Below the pieces are notes generated by a model that saw only the letters and a program-made list of their open reading frames with translations, did no database searches and was not told the DNA's origin. From contig NZ_JACIEA010000001.1 of assembly GCF_014196595.1 (NCBI RefSeq), forward strand, positions 1,544,546-1,608,545: a stretch of 64,000 nucleotides of DNA, given 5' to 3'. This document shows positions 18,433 through 27,071 of the stretch, one piece after another; within the stretch, counting starts at the first letter, position 1; every line of letters begins with the position of its first letter. The translations under genes were made by a program, and so were the position numbers. This stretch comes from Sphingorhabdus rigui (GTDB lineage: Bacteria > Pseudomonadota > Alphaproteobacteria > Sphingomonadales > Sphingomonadaceae).

Positions 18433-19446
18433 TCAATATGCGCGTGCTATGGCGAATTCGACCGCCTCAGTCAGCGCAGATTTGGCTTCACCATTGGGGA
18501 AATGCGCAATCGCATCAATTGCGCGTTGGCCATAATGCCGCGCGCGATCCAGCGTGTCGTCAATCGCATTATGCGCCTGAAGCAATGTGCGCGCATGCTT
18601 CAGATCTGCGTCCGAAATCCGGTTACCAAGCATCGCATCGCGCCAGAATTTCTGTTCATCGGCATTGCCACGGATATGGGCCAGAATGACGGGCAAGGTT
18701 ACCTTGCCATCGCGGAAATCGTCGCCGCTGTCTTTGCCCATGGTTGCGCCATCGGACACATAATCAATGGCGTCGTCAACCAATTGAAATGCGATCCCCA
18801 GATTGCGACCATACGCGTCCAGCGACATTTCTTGCGCATCGCCGCTTTCGGCCACGACCGCCGCAATCCGGCAGGCCGCTGCGAACAACGCCGCAGTCTT
18901 CGATCCAATGATTTCGAGATATTTTTCTTCGGTCGTCGAAATCTGCCGCTGGGCGGTCAATTGATTGACCTCACCCTCTGCAATCACGGCAGACGCGTTC
19001 GACAAGATTTTGAGAACCTTAAGCGATCCATCCTCGACCATCAGCTCAAATGAACGGCTGAACAGAAAGTCACCGACCAATACAGCGGCAGGGTTACCGA
19101 AAATAAGGTTGGCGGCGGTTTTGCCGCGGCGCATGTCGCTGCCGTCGACAACATCATCGTGCAGCAAGGTTGCGGTGTGAATAAACTCGACGGCCGCCGC
19201 CAGCTTGTGATGACGGTCGCCGGGATAATCGAGAAGCTGCGCGCACGCCAATGTCAGCATCGGGCGCATCCGCTTTCCACCGCCAGCAATAAGATGCCCG
19301 GCCAGTTCAGGAATAAGCGGGATTTCGGACTGCATACGGTCCAAAATGACCGCGTTCACCTTGTTCATTCCGGGTGCGACCAGCTTGAACATGGGTTCCA
19401 AAGATGGCGCACGATTTCCGCCGATTTTATGTATGGTTGCAGTCAT
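18433..19446 (-). CDS. ispB: Trans-polyprenyl diphosphate synthase (octa-/decaprenyl type)
   Basis: A class I prenyltransferase of 337 residues that builds the isoprenoid side chain of ubiquinone. The first aspartate-rich motif is LLHDDVVDGSDMRRG and the second is QLVDDAIDYVSD. The GGGKRMRPML segment binds isopentenyl diphosphate. The chain length cannot be deduced from this view; sphingomonads normally make ubiquinone-10. ATG 19446 gives MTATIHKIGG; the frame extends 33 nt further upstream without support. It is divergent from the chorismate mutase gene, with a 96-nt gap. Confidence 0.88.
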   Translation of the reverse strand: MTATIHKIGGNRAPSLEPMFKLVAPGMNKVNAVILDRMQSEIPLIPELAGHLIAGGGKRMRPMLTLACAQLLDYPGDRHHKLAAAVEFIHTATLLHDDVVDGSDMRRGKTAANLIFGNPAAVLVGDFLFSRSFELMVEDGSLKVLKILSNASAVIAEGEVNQLTAQRQISTTEEKYLEIIGSKTAALFAAACRIAAVVAESGDAQEMSLDAYGRNLGIAFQLVDDAIDYVSDGATMGKDSGDDFRDGKVTLPVILAHIRGNADEQKFWRDAMLGNRISDADLKHARTLLQAHNAIDDTLDRARHYGQRAIDAIAHFPNGEAKSALTEAVEFAIARAY

Positions 19447-19542
19447 AATCGTTTCGCTCTGACGACAGCCGCGTCGCAAGGCAAGTGCAAATGGCGTATT
19501 TCCTCTTGTCCGTTGCAGTCATTATCGGCACAGGATGCAGTC

Positions 19543-19830
19543 ATGGACGATCAAGAAACCCTCACCCGTTTTCGTGAAAGCATCGACAATATCGATGCCG
19601 CGCTCGTATTCATGCTGGCCGAGCGCTTTAAAATAACGCAGGCGGTGGGCGAGTTTAAGGCAAAGTCTGCGCTGCCACCCGCCGATCCCGCCCGCGAAGA
19701 ACGGCAGATTGAACGGCTTCGGCAACTGGCCCGCGATGCGAAGCTTGATCCGGATTTTACCGAAAAATTCCTGCGGTTCATCATCGATGAAGTCATCCGC
19801 CATCATCAGCAGATCCGCGACGCAAGCTGA
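19543..19830 (+). CDS. Chorismate mutase, AroQ type (monofunctional)
   Basis: An all-helical protein of 95 residues with the AroQ pattern: RESIDNIDAALVFMLAERF, ITQAVGEFKAKSALPPADPA (Lys of the active site) and REERQIERL. It converts chorismate to prephenate for phenylalanine and tyrosine synthesis. No prephenate dehydratase is fused to it. AGGA lies 7 nt before the ATG; the long frame upstream is not coding. It ends directly against the stop of the convergent histidine kinase gene (19830/19831). Confidence 0.88.
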   Translation: MDDQETLTRFRESIDNIDAALVFMLAERFKITQAVGEFKAKSALPPADPAREERQIERLRQLARDAKLDPDFTEKFLRFIIDEVIRHHQQIRDAS

Positions 19831-21210
19831 TTAGCTGATCGCTTTGGGTAACCTGAGGCGCACGAGCAACCCGCCCAAATCTTCGCTTTCTTCAAGCCGG
19901 ACGGTCCCGCCGTAAATTTCAACAACATCGCGAACAATCGCCAAGCCAAGCCCCGTGCCCGGCTTACCAGTATCTAGACGCGCGCCGCGGTCGAACAAAC
20001 GTTCACGCTCGCCTTCTGGTATGCCCTTCCCATCGTCCTCAATAAGCATTTCGACAAAATCGCCTGCGTCTTCGACCGTAACAAACACGCTGCCGCCACC
20101 ATATTTGGCTGCATTTTCGATCAAGTTGCCGAGCATTTCATCGAGATCCTGGCGTTCAACACGGGCAGCGATTTCCTTATCGCCCGCCATGTCGAGCCGG
20201 ACATGCGAATATAGGCGGCTGACGGCGCGTTCGACGGACTCAAGGCTGTCCCATACTTGCGCGCGGCTATGGCTATGCCCGCGCCGTCCGACGGCACGCG
20301 CACGCGCCAAATGATGGTCCACCTGACGCCGCATGGTCGTGGCTTCGCGAATGACGGTTTCGGCGAGGTCGGGTGATTGCGCGGTCGCACTGTTCATGAT
20401 GACCGTGAGCGGCGTTTTAAGTGCATGCGCCAAATTCCCGGCATGACGCCGCGATTCTTCGGCCTGCTTTTCATTATGGTCCAGCAAGGCGTTCAGTTCA
20501 TTGACCATCGGCATGACTTCGTCCGGCAAGGCGTCGGTAACCCGGCTTTCACGGCCACTGCGCATCTGCGCGATCGCTTTGCGCACCGCACGCAGCGGCC
20601 ATAAGCCATAAAATGTCTGGAGCGCGGCCAAAATAATGAGGCCAAGACCGAGCAAAAGAAAACTCGTTACCAGCACGGACCGTAGCTCGATAATTTGCTG
20701 ATCAAGGCTGTCCCGGCTTTGCGCAACCATGAAGGTCCACGCGATGTCGGAATCGGGGAGCTTGATTGCGCGTTCGGCAATGCGCAAGGGTTCTTCGGCG
20801 AATTCGTTGCTGTTCCGGAAATGGACGGCTTGGTCGTTATGATTGGCAGGCGCACTTAATGCGCGGTCCCATAATGACCGGGATGGGAATGGCATCGCGC
20901 CCTTTCCGGTGATTTGCCAATATAGGCCGCTGTTGGGTTCAAGAAAGCGCTGATCGCCCAACGGGCGGTTCATCCGGATTTCACCATCGGGACCGATTTC
21001 CGCCGAAGCAATCATCGCGGTCAGAACATATTCCAGCTGATTGTCGAAATTCTGCTCGACCGAATTGACCAACACGCGGTCAAGCGCGGCACCGCCACCG
21101 ATCAACAATATCGTAATCCACGCCGCAGCGGTCAGAATCATCCGGCGGGTCAGCGAACCCGTGCTCTGAAACTGGCTTCGCCACGTCGGTGCTTGATTGG
21201 CCGTTTTCAT
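19831..21210 (-). CDS. Two-component sensor histidine kinase (membrane)
   Basis: A protein of 459 residues. TM1 is at about 25-45, a periplasmic sensor of roughly 130 residues follows, and TM2 is at about 178-200. A HAMP-like linker (LRAVRKAIAQMRSGRE) precedes the H-box HAGNLAHALKTPL with His262. The N, G1 and G2 boxes are NLIENAAKYG, IEDDGKGIP and GTGLGLAIV. Kinases of this build (PhoQ/FeuQ-like) sense envelope or metal/osmotic stress. It is third in an operon with a PepSY protein and an OmpR regulator, 14 nt after the regulator, and has no obvious own ribosome site. Confidence 0.88.
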   Translation of the reverse strand: MKTANQAPTWRSQFQSTGSLTRRMILTAAAWITILLIGGGAALDRVLVNSVEQNFDNQLEYVLTAMIASAEIGPDGEIRMNRPLGDQRFLEPNSGLYWQITGKGAMPFPSRSLWDRALSAPANHNDQAVHFRNSNEFAEEPLRIAERAIKLPDSDIAWTFMVAQSRDSLDQQIIELRSVLVTSFLLLGLGLIILAALQTFYGLWPLRAVRKAIAQMRSGRESRVTDALPDEVMPMVNELNALLDHNEKQAEESRRHAGNLAHALKTPLTVIMNSATAQSPDLAETVIREATTMRRQVDHHLARARAVGRRGHSHSRAQVWDSLESVERAVSRLYSHVRLDMAGDKEIAARVERQDLDEMLGNLIENAAKYGGGSVFVTVEDAGDFVEMLIEDDGKGIPEGERERLFDRGARLDTGKPGTGLGLAIVRDVVEIYGGTVRLEESEDLGGLLVRLRLPKAIS

Positions 21211-21224
21211 GGCGACCGGCTTGT

Positions 21225-21890
21225 TCAGCTGACGGGTTCCTCAAGGCTATAGCCAAGGCCGCGGATCGTCGAGATCACATCTTGGCCAAGCTTTTTGCGG
21301 ATGCGCGTTACGAACACTTCAATCGTGTTGGAATCGCGGTCAAAATCCTGATCATAAATATGCTCAATCAACTCGGTCCGCGACACAACCTTGCCCTTGT
21401 GGTGCATCAGGTAGGACAGCAATTTATATTCCTGCGCGGTCAATTTCACGGGCTCGCCGCCCAGCGTGACGCGGCCTGAGCGTGTATCAAGGCGAACCTC
21501 GCCAACGGTAAGTTCGGACGAAGCATTGCCCGACGCGCGGCGGATCAGCGCCCGAAGACGCGCGATCAGCTCTTCTGTCTGGAATGGCTTTGCCAGATAA
21601 TCATCGGCACCCGCATCAAGACCAGCGACCTTATCAGACCAGCTGTCACGCGCCGTCAGAACCAGAACGGGGAATTTCCGCCCTTCCTTGCGCCAGCGAT
21701 CAAGAACCGTGAGTCCATCAATTTCAGGCAGGCCCAGGTCAAGAATGACCGCATCGTAATTTTCGGTCGAGCCCATATAATGGCCGTCTTCGCCGTCGGT
21801 GGACAAATCAACCGCATATCCAGCCCCTTCAAGGGTGGACTTTAATTGCTTGCCCAATGTGGGTTCGTCTTCGACGATCAAGATGCGCAT
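21225..21890 (-). CDS. OmpR/PhoB-family response regulator
   Basis: A protein of 221 residues. The receiver domain (1-115) has the acidic pair ED at 7-8, the phospho-acceptor Asp51 in ILDLGLP, Thr in VLTARDS and Lys in LAKPFQ. A C-terminal winged helix (about 128-218) includes LTAQEYKLLSYLMHHKGKVV (residues counted within it) and TIEVFVTRIRKKLG. It is the partner of the downstream kinase. The ribosome site AAGGGGA is about 5-6 nt before the ATG. Confidence 0.92.
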   Translation of the reverse strand: MRILIVEDEPTLGKQLKSTLEGAGYAVDLSTDGEDGHYMGSTENYDAVILDLGLPEIDGLTVLDRWRKEGRKFPVLVLTARDSWSDKVAGLDAGADDYLAKPFQTEELIARLRALIRRASGNASSELTVGEVRLDTRSGRVTLGGEPVKLTAQEYKLLSYLMHHKGKVVSRTELIEHIYDQDFDRDSNTIEVFVTRIRKKLGQDVISTIRGLGYSLEEPVS

Positions 21891-21962
21891 GCTGTCCCCT
21901 TAAATTGTTAAATATTCTGCCAAAATCGGGCTAGCAGATTCGCCGCCTGCCGCAAAATTCAT

Positions 21963-22259
21963 TCAGCGTTGCCGCAGAACGTTGCCGGTCTTTCCATCGA
22001 CATCGACGAAGATAACGCGGTCCTTATTGATGAACTTCAGCCGGTAAACCTGCGCGCTTGGATCATATTCAGGACCCAGATATTGCATTCCGCGCATACG
22101 CGGCACGACGCTTGCCTCGATCTCGCGCAGCGATTTCACTTTTCCGGCCGCCATATCCTGACGTGCATCATCCTGTTCGCCGCGACGCGCATCGGCGGGA
22201 AAGGCCGTCAGCAACGCAATGGCCGAAAGCCCTGCGAAAATTGAAGTTCGGTTCAACAT
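21963..22259 (-). CDS. Small exported PepSY-like protein
   Basis: A protein of 98 residues with a signal peptide (MLNRTSIFAGLSAIALLTAF, cleavage near ADA). A PepSY-like domain follows (VKSLREIEASVVPRMRGMQY, YDPSAQVYRLKFI, VIFVDVDGKTGNVL). PepSY domains inhibit peptidases or modulate periplasmic sensors. Its position directly upstream of the regulator and kinase (72 nt) suggests that it is the periplasmic output or feedback arm of that system. AGGA abuts the ATG, so the exact start is uncertain. Confidence 0.75.
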   Translation of the reverse strand: MLNRTSIFAGLSAIALLTAFPADARRGEQDDARQDMAAGKVKSLREIEASVVPRMRGMQYLGPEYDPSAQVYRLKFINKDRVIFVDVDGKTGNVLRQR

Positions 22260-22302
22260 TCCTGCGCACTACCCCCATGGCATTGAACGTAAAATGAATG
22301 GA

Positions 22303-22323
22303 GGCCGGTCATCACAACCGGCC
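22303..22323 (-). terminator. Possible terminator hairpin downstream of the SIMPL gene
   Basis: A 7-bp perfect stem GGCCGGT/ACCGGCC with a 7-nt loop lies just beyond the SIMPL stop. On the minus strand the stem is followed by TCCATTCATTTT, only a weak U-rich tract. It separates the SIMPL gene from the PepSY operon downstream and could reduce read-through. Confidence 0.45.
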
Positions 22324-22331
22324 CGATAAGA

Positions 22332-23045
22332 TTATTTCACCATTTCAAAGGTGAATGAAAGGGTTGCCCCTACGCTTAATTCACCCGGCGCGATCGGTGT
22401 CGACTTTTCCGACGCATCCATCGCGCGCAAGACCATGGGCCGTGGATAGCCACCGCCTTGGCTGTCGGTTTCTTCAACGCGCAAGACGCGGACATCATTG
22501 TAGCCAGCCTTTCGTGCAAGATTTTGTGCGCGGCTCATTGCGGTTGCCCAAACCTTGTCACGGGCAGCGCCGCGAAACGCACTGTCATCATCAACGCTGA
22601 ATGTCGGACCATTGAAGCTTGTCGCGCCATCGACCGCAAGCGCATCCAGAAACGCGCCCAGTTTCTTCAGGTCGCGCAGTTTCGATGTCACCATGTTCGA
22701 AGCCTGATAGCCTTTGAAAATTTGCCGCCCATCGCGATAATCAAATTGCTGGTTAAGGCTGATCTGCGTGGTTTGGATATCGCGCTCGGCAATACCCAAT
22801 GTCTTCAGCCGCGCAACAACCGACGCCATTTGCACGTTGTTCGCGCGGACGGCCTCGGTCGCCGTTGGTGCCATATTTTGGACGCCGGTTGAAAAGGTCG
22901 CGATATCTGGCTTGGCGTCAACAGATTCGGTGATCGTCAGATCAATGACGGGGTTTGCGGCGGTGATACTAACCTGCGTGGCCATCGCTTCGCCCGACGC
23001 CAACCCTGTGGTTGCCAGCAAAGCGGCAAAAATCATTATACGCAT
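22332..23045 (-). CDS. SIMPL-domain (DUF541/YggE-like) exported protein
   Basis: A protein of 237 residues with a signal peptide (MRIMIFAALLATTGLASGEA, cleavage near AMA). The SIMPL fold follows: ATFSTGVQNMAPTATEAVRA, TLGIAERDIQTTQISLNQQFDY, a central block with LRDLKKLGAFLDALAVDGAT, and AMSRAQNLARKAGY. Members are periplasmic or outer-membrane proteins tied to oxidative stress tolerance in some bacteria; the biochemical role is unknown. The start at 23045 is set by AGGAG with a 6-nt spacer; the longer frame to 23072 has none. Confidence 0.85.
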   Translation of the reverse strand: MRIMIFAALLATTGLASGEAMATQVSITAANPVIDLTITESVDAKPDIATFSTGVQNMAPTATEAVRANNVQMASVVARLKTLGIAERDIQTTQISLNQQFDYRDGRQIFKGYQASNMVTSKLRDLKKLGAFLDALAVDGATSFNGPTFSVDDDSAFRGAARDKVWATAMSRAQNLARKAGYNDVRVLRVEETDSQGGGYPRPMVLRAMDASEKSTPIAPGELSVGATLSFTFEMVK

Positions 23046-23072
23046 AATATGCTCCTGTTTGATGCCAACCAC

Positions 23073-23921
23073 TTATATCGCGGTTCGGCGTGCCCAATCG
23101 ATATAGGCTTGGCGAAGCTGAACGGTTGCCGAACCGGGCGTTCCATCGCCGATGGTTTTGCCGTTGATTTCCACCACCGGCATCACAAAGCCTGATGCCG
23201 ACGAAACGAAAGCCTCAGCGGCTTGTTCCGCCTCCGCGACCGAAAACGCCCGCTCTTCGATTGTTTGCGCAACCAATGGTAAAACCGCGGCACGGGTAAT
23301 GCCATGCAGGATTTCGCGGTTCAGCGGATGCGTCACCAGCACGCCATCATGCGTAATGATATGCGCGTTTTGCGCGGTCCCCTCTGTCACGACGCCGCCA
23401 CGTTCCATCCACGCGTCGTCGACCCCGCGGGCAATCGCCTCATTCTTCATCAGCGACGCATAGAGCAATTGCGTCGTTTTGATATCGGCCCTGCCCCAGC
23501 GCAGATCTGGCAAAGTCACCACACGAATGCCGCGCTTTGCCAATGGGGTGTCTGCCAATGCACGGCTTTGGCTAAAGGCCAGAACGGTCGGCGTTGTGCC
23601 TTCGGGTGGGAAGACAAAATCACGATCAGTCGGCGCGCCGCGCGTGACTTGCCAATAGATCATGCCTTCCTCAACCGCATTGCGCGCGACAAGTTCGCGG
23701 CAAATCGTGAGCCACGACCCCGCATCAGGCGCGCCTTTAATACCCAGTTCGCCAAGCGAGCGGGCCAGTCGCTGCACATGGCCGTCAAAATCCACCAGCT
23801 TGCCGCCCAGTACCGAGACAACTTCGTAGACCGAGTCAGCGAACAGAAAGCCCCGGTCGAATACCGATACTTTGCCGTCGATTTCGGGAACATATGCCCC
23901 GTTGAGATAAATAGTGCGCAT
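23073..23921 (-). CDS. dat: D-amino acid aminotransferase (fold-type IV PLP enzyme)
   Basis: An enzyme of 282 residues. Landmarks are the N-terminal FDRGFLFADSVYEV, the Schiff-base Lys148 in DIKTTQLLYASLMKNEA, Glu in VTEGTAQNAH and LHGITRAAVLPL. The family interconverts D-alanine and other D-amino acids with 2-oxo acids, feeding peptidoglycan precursors or catabolism. A branched-chain or 4-amino-4-deoxychorismate role cannot be fully excluded, but the NAH and RGF patterns favour D-amino acids. It is transcribed away from uup. Confidence 0.85.
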   Translation of the reverse strand: MRTIYLNGAYVPEIDGKVSVFDRGFLFADSVYEVVSVLGGKLVDFDGHVQRLARSLGELGIKGAPDAGSWLTICRELVARNAVEEGMIYWQVTRGAPTDRDFVFPPEGTTPTVLAFSQSRALADTPLAKRGIRVVTLPDLRWGRADIKTTQLLYASLMKNEAIARGVDDAWMERGGVVTEGTAQNAHIITHDGVLVTHPLNREILHGITRAAVLPLVAQTIEERAFSVAEAEQAAEAFVSSASGFVMPVVEINGKTIGDGTPGSATVQLRQAYIDWARRTAI

Positions 23922-24002
23922 ATGACGTCTGTGCTGGAAGCACCGCTAATCGTCAACATCGACATTGTCATTCCCGTTGCGACCCCCTATCCGCCAGCGC
24001 AT

Positions 24003-25805
24003 ATGTCTCAACCCCCAATCTTCGCATTCGAAAATCTCGCGCTGCAGCAAGGTGGCGGCTGGCTGTTTCAGGATATCAACCTGTTTATTGGCGCACGCGA
24101 TCGGCTCGCGCTGATTGGCCGCAATGGCGCGGGCAAAACAACGTTGATGAAACTGGTCGCTGGCACGGTCGAGGCGGACAAAGGCACCCGCGTTGTCGTT
24201 CCCGGCACCAACATCGTCATGCTGGAACAAGACCCCGACGTGACATCGTTCGATCGGCTCGTCGATTTTGCCATTCATGGCGAAAAAGGCCCGCCCGAAT
24301 ATGCGGTGCGCGCCATTGCGGACCAGTTGGGCATAAATCTGGACCGCGAAGCCAAGACCGCAAGCGGTGGTGAGAAACGGCGCGCCGCGATTTGCCGCGC
24401 ATTGGCCAGCGAACCCGATTTGCTGTTGCTCGACGAGCCGACCAACCATTTGGATCTCGCCGCGATTGAATGGCTGGAAGATTGGCTGACGCGGTATCGC
24501 GGCGCCTTCATGGTTATCAGCCATGACCGGACATTTTTAACGCGTCTGACGCGGCAGACATTCTGGCTGGACCGTGGCCTGTTGCGCAGGAATGAGATTG
24601 GCTTTGGTGGCTATGATGCGTGGACCGAGCGCGTCTATGCCGAAGATGCGCGTAATGCGGACCGGCTTGATGCCAAGCTGAAGATCGAGGCACATTGGCT
24701 TGAGCGCGGCGTCACTGCGCGGCGTAAGCGCAATCAGGGGCGGCTCGCAAAGCTGTGGGAAATGCGCGCCGCACGCGCCGCAATGATCGGCCCGCAAGGC
24801 ACCGCCAAACTCGCCGCCGCAAGCGACGATAGCAAAACCAAAACCGTCATCAGCGCAGAAGGCGTCGGCAAAAGCTTTGGCGACCGCACGATTATCAAGG
24901 ATTTTACGCTGCGTATCCAGCGCGGGGACCGCATCGGCATTGTCGGCGCGAACGGTACTGGCAAAACGACCTTAATCCGTATGCTGACCGGTGAAACGCA
25001 GCCCGACAGCGGCAGCATCACGCTATCGCCAACGCTGACCGGCATTGTCATCGATCAGCAGCGCAAATTGCTGACCCCCGAAAAGCGCGTGCGTGATGTG
25101 CTCGCCGATGGCAGCGACTGGATTGATGTGCGCGGTGTGCGCAAACATGTTCAGGGTTATCTCAAAGAGTTTCTGTTTGACCCCGCATTGATTGAGGCGC
25201 GGATCGGCTCGTTATCGGGTGGCGAACAATCGCGTATTTTGTTGGCGCGCGAATTCGCGCGTGAGGCCAATTTGCTGGTGCTGGATGAACCCACAAACGA
25301 CCTCGACCTTGAAACGCTGGATCTGCTGCAGGAAGTCATTGCCGATTATGATGGCACTGTGCTGATCGTCAGCCACGACCGTGATTTCCTTGACCGAACG
25401 GTGACGCTCACGCTCGGCCTTGATGGATCAGGGCATGTCGACATCATTGCGGGCGGTTATGCCGATTGGGAAGCCAAGCGGGACAAGCGCGACAAACCCG
25501 CAGCGAAAAAGGCAGACAAACCCGCCGCGCGGCCAGAGGTAAGCAACGACACTGCGCCTGCCAAACGGGTTAAGCTGACCTACAAAGACCAGCGCGACTA
25601 TGATCTGCTGCCCAGCCGCATTGCCGAGATCGATGCCGAGGTTGCAGCCGCCGAAAAGGAAATAAGCGAACCGACGCTCTACACAAAGAACTCGGCGCGA
25701 TTTGCCGAACTGACGGCAAAGACCGAAAAACTGCGCGCCGAAAAGGACGCGGCGGAGGAGCGGTGGCTCGAATTGGCCATGATGGTTGAGGAAGCGGCCA
25801 CCTAA
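24003..25805 (+). CDS. uup: ABC-F family ATPase, Uup-like
   Basis: A cytoplasmic protein of about 600 residues with two ABC domains. Domain 1 has GRNGAGKTTLMK, SGGEKRRAAICRAL and LLLDEPTNHLDL; domain 2 has GANGTGKTTLIR, SGGEQSRILLAREF and LVLDEPTNDLDL. A linker of about 80 residues (WLERGVTARRKRNQGR) joins them, and a C-terminal coiled coil (about 535-595) follows a Lys/Ala-rich stretch. That tail marks the Uup subgroup, which acts at ribosomes or branched DNA. The reading frame extends far upstream, but ATG 24003 gives the family-like MSQPPIFAFENL start; a second in-frame ATG is at 23922. No strong ribosome site was found. Confidence 0.88.
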   Translation: MSQPPIFAFENLALQQGGGWLFQDINLFIGARDRLALIGRNGAGKTTLMKLVAGTVEADKGTRVVVPGTNIVMLEQDPDVTSFDRLVDFAIHGEKGPPEYAVRAIADQLGINLDREAKTASGGEKRRAAICRALASEPDLLLLDEPTNHLDLAAIEWLEDWLTRYRGAFMVISHDRTFLTRLTRQTFWLDRGLLRRNEIGFGGYDAWTERVYAEDARNADRLDAKLKIEAHWLERGVTARRKRNQGRLAKLWEMRAARAAMIGPQGTAKLAAASDDSKTKTVISAEGVGKSFGDRTIIKDFTLRIQRGDRIGIVGANGTGKTTLIRMLTGETQPDSGSITLSPTLTGIVIDQQRKLLTPEKRVRDVLADGSDWIDVRGVRKHVQGYLKEFLFDPALIEARIGSLSGGEQSRILLAREFAREANLLVLDEPTNDLDLETLDLLQEVIADYDGTVLIVSHDRDFLDRTVTLTLGLDGSGHVDIIAGGYADWEAKRDKRDKPAAKKADKPAARPEVSNDTAPAKRVKLTYKDQRDYDLLPSRIAEIDAEVAAAEKEISEPTLYTKNSARFAELTAKTEKLRAEKDAAEERWLELAMMVEEAAT

Positions 25806-26317
25806 CCCGGTATCCGGTAAAAGGTCACCAGCCGGTCGAGCGCAATTTTCAGCACGAGCTTTCCAGACCGCACAGGCCATGACATCTCACGTTCTGCCGC
25901 AGGCATGCTCTCGCCCACGCAAATAACCCGCCACGCAATGTCCGACAGGTCGGGGCCAAGCGCGGACAAGGCATCGTCAAAACGCGCCTTTGCGCTCATC
26001 ATCCGCTCTGTCCGGTTCAAGCCGGTCGGCGCAGCGCGTTTTTGGCGGCCGATCGGAATATTTTCCCAAGACATTGTGACGTGCGGGCCGAGCGCCGCAG
26101 ATTCATAATCGCGGCGCAAGGTTTCCCCGGCCAACATCTGCCGGTCCGACAAGTGACCACGCGCATGCAACCATGACAGCGGCGATTCTGCGAGATTGAC
26201 GGTCACCGTGCGACGGACTTTCGCATTTCGCGGAACTGGACCGGTTTCGCGCAAGCCCCGCTCGGCCAATAGCCGTGGATCAGGCAGGTTACGTTTTGCA
26301 TGGGACTTTGAAGGCAT
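25802..26317 (-). CDS. DUF6456 domain protein
   Basis: A protein of 171 residues. The N terminus is basic and low in structure. From about residue 43 it shows the DUF6456 pattern: ESPLSWLHARG, AGETLRRDYESAALGPHVTMSW, GPDLSDIAWRVICVGESM and a terminal EMSWPVRSGKLVLKIALDRL. In longer alphaproteobacterial members this domain follows a helix-turn-helix, which is absent here. GGAG lies 7 nt before the ATG. It is divergent from a small XRE regulator, 88 nt apart, and its stop overlaps the convergent uup stop. Function is not established from sequence; a transcription role is likely. Confidence 0.8.
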   Translation of the reverse strand: MPSKSHAKRNLPDPRLLAERGLRETGPVPRNAKVRRTVTVNLAESPLSWLHARGHLSDRQMLAGETLRRDYESAALGPHVTMSWENIPIGRQKRAAPTGLNRTERMMSAKARFDDALSALGPDLSDIAWRVICVGESMPAAEREMSWPVRSGKLVLKIALDRLVTFYRIPG

Positions 26318-26356
26318 ATCTATTCTCCGCTTAATCAGCGAATCACCCTTGCCATG

Positions 26357-26376
26357 TGGTAAATATTGTAGGAAAG
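26357..26376. promoter_or_regulatory. Candidate operator in the DUF6456/XRE divergent promoter
   Basis: The word TGGTAAATATTGTAGGAAAG lies midway between the two divergent start codons. Its right part TTGTAGGAAAG is identical to one arm of the inverted repeat before the muramidase gene at 30.4 kb, and the rest matches the other arm with small gaps. It is 30 nt upstream of the XRE start codon and 40 nt from the DUF6456 start, a natural place for an autoregulatory site. Assignment as an operator is inferred from the repetition only. Confidence 0.5.
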
Positions 26377-26405
26377 AAAAAACCTATCTGGTGATGGAGT
26401 ATTTT

Positions 26406-26969
26406 ATGCAAAGCCGAATTCGTGATGTGCGCAGGGCCAAGGGGATGACGCTTGCCGATGTGGCGGAACGGTGCAAACCCGCAACGACGGCGCAGACCAT
26501 TGGGCGGCTGGAGACCGGTACGCGGGTGCTGTCGCTGATTTGGATTAACCGCATTGCCGATGCCTTGGGCGTTGAATCGAGCGATTTGTTGGCCCTGCCC
26601 GACCAGCAGTATTTGCCTGTGGCCGCCATCTTAAACGAGGACGGCACACATGCGCCGACCAAGAAAGAACGCATCATGGTGCCGAACGTGGGCGGGACGA
26701 TGGTCGGCCTGCGTATTGCCGCGGCGACGGGCGAATATCGCCGTGGTGACGAATTATGGCTTGAACAGATTCAGCCTGACGCTTTTGGATCTGCGCTCAA
26801 TCTGGACGTTTTGGTTCCACGCCCCGGTGGCCGTTTCCTCTTTGGCCGATTGTTGGGGCGCGAGGCGGGCAAGCTGCATCTGCTGCCGCTTGAGGCTGGA
26901 GCACGGCAACAGGTCGTCGCGGACCCGGCGTGGATTGCGAAAGCCGTACGGCTTGTCCGCAAGCTGTAG
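26406..26969 (+). CDS. XRE-family transcriptional regulator with a LexA/S24-like C-terminal region lacking visible catalytic residues
   Basis: A protein of 187 residues. The N-terminal HTH (about 4-62) reads IRDVRRAKGMTLADVAERC, TAQTIGRLETGTR and WINRIADALGVESSDLL. The C-terminal part (about 88-187; VGLRIAAATGEYRRGDELWL and GRFLFGRLLGREAGKLHLLP) has the strand order of LexA/CI-type S24 domains, but no Ser-Lys pair is recognisable, so RecA-dependent self-cleavage is unlikely. ATG 26406 has GGAG with a 6-nt spacer; an ATG 12 nt upstream does not. It may regulate its own promoter and the lysis cassette. Confidence 0.82.
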   Translation: MQSRIRDVRRAKGMTLADVAERCKPATTAQTIGRLETGTRVLSLIWINRIADALGVESSDLLALPDQQYLPVAAILNEDGTHAPTKKERIMVPNVGGTMVGLRIAAATGEYRRGDELWLEQIQPDAFGSALNLDVLVPRPGGRFLFGRLLGREAGKLHLLPLEAGARQQVVADPAWIAKAVRLVRKL

Positions 26970-27071
26970 CGCGCGGGATGCGGATGCCACCGCGAACGCG
27001 CAGGCATTCTCCGGGAAAGAAAATGCCCGCCAGTTAGCCGACTTTTTCCGGACGCTGTCCGGACGTCAGGT

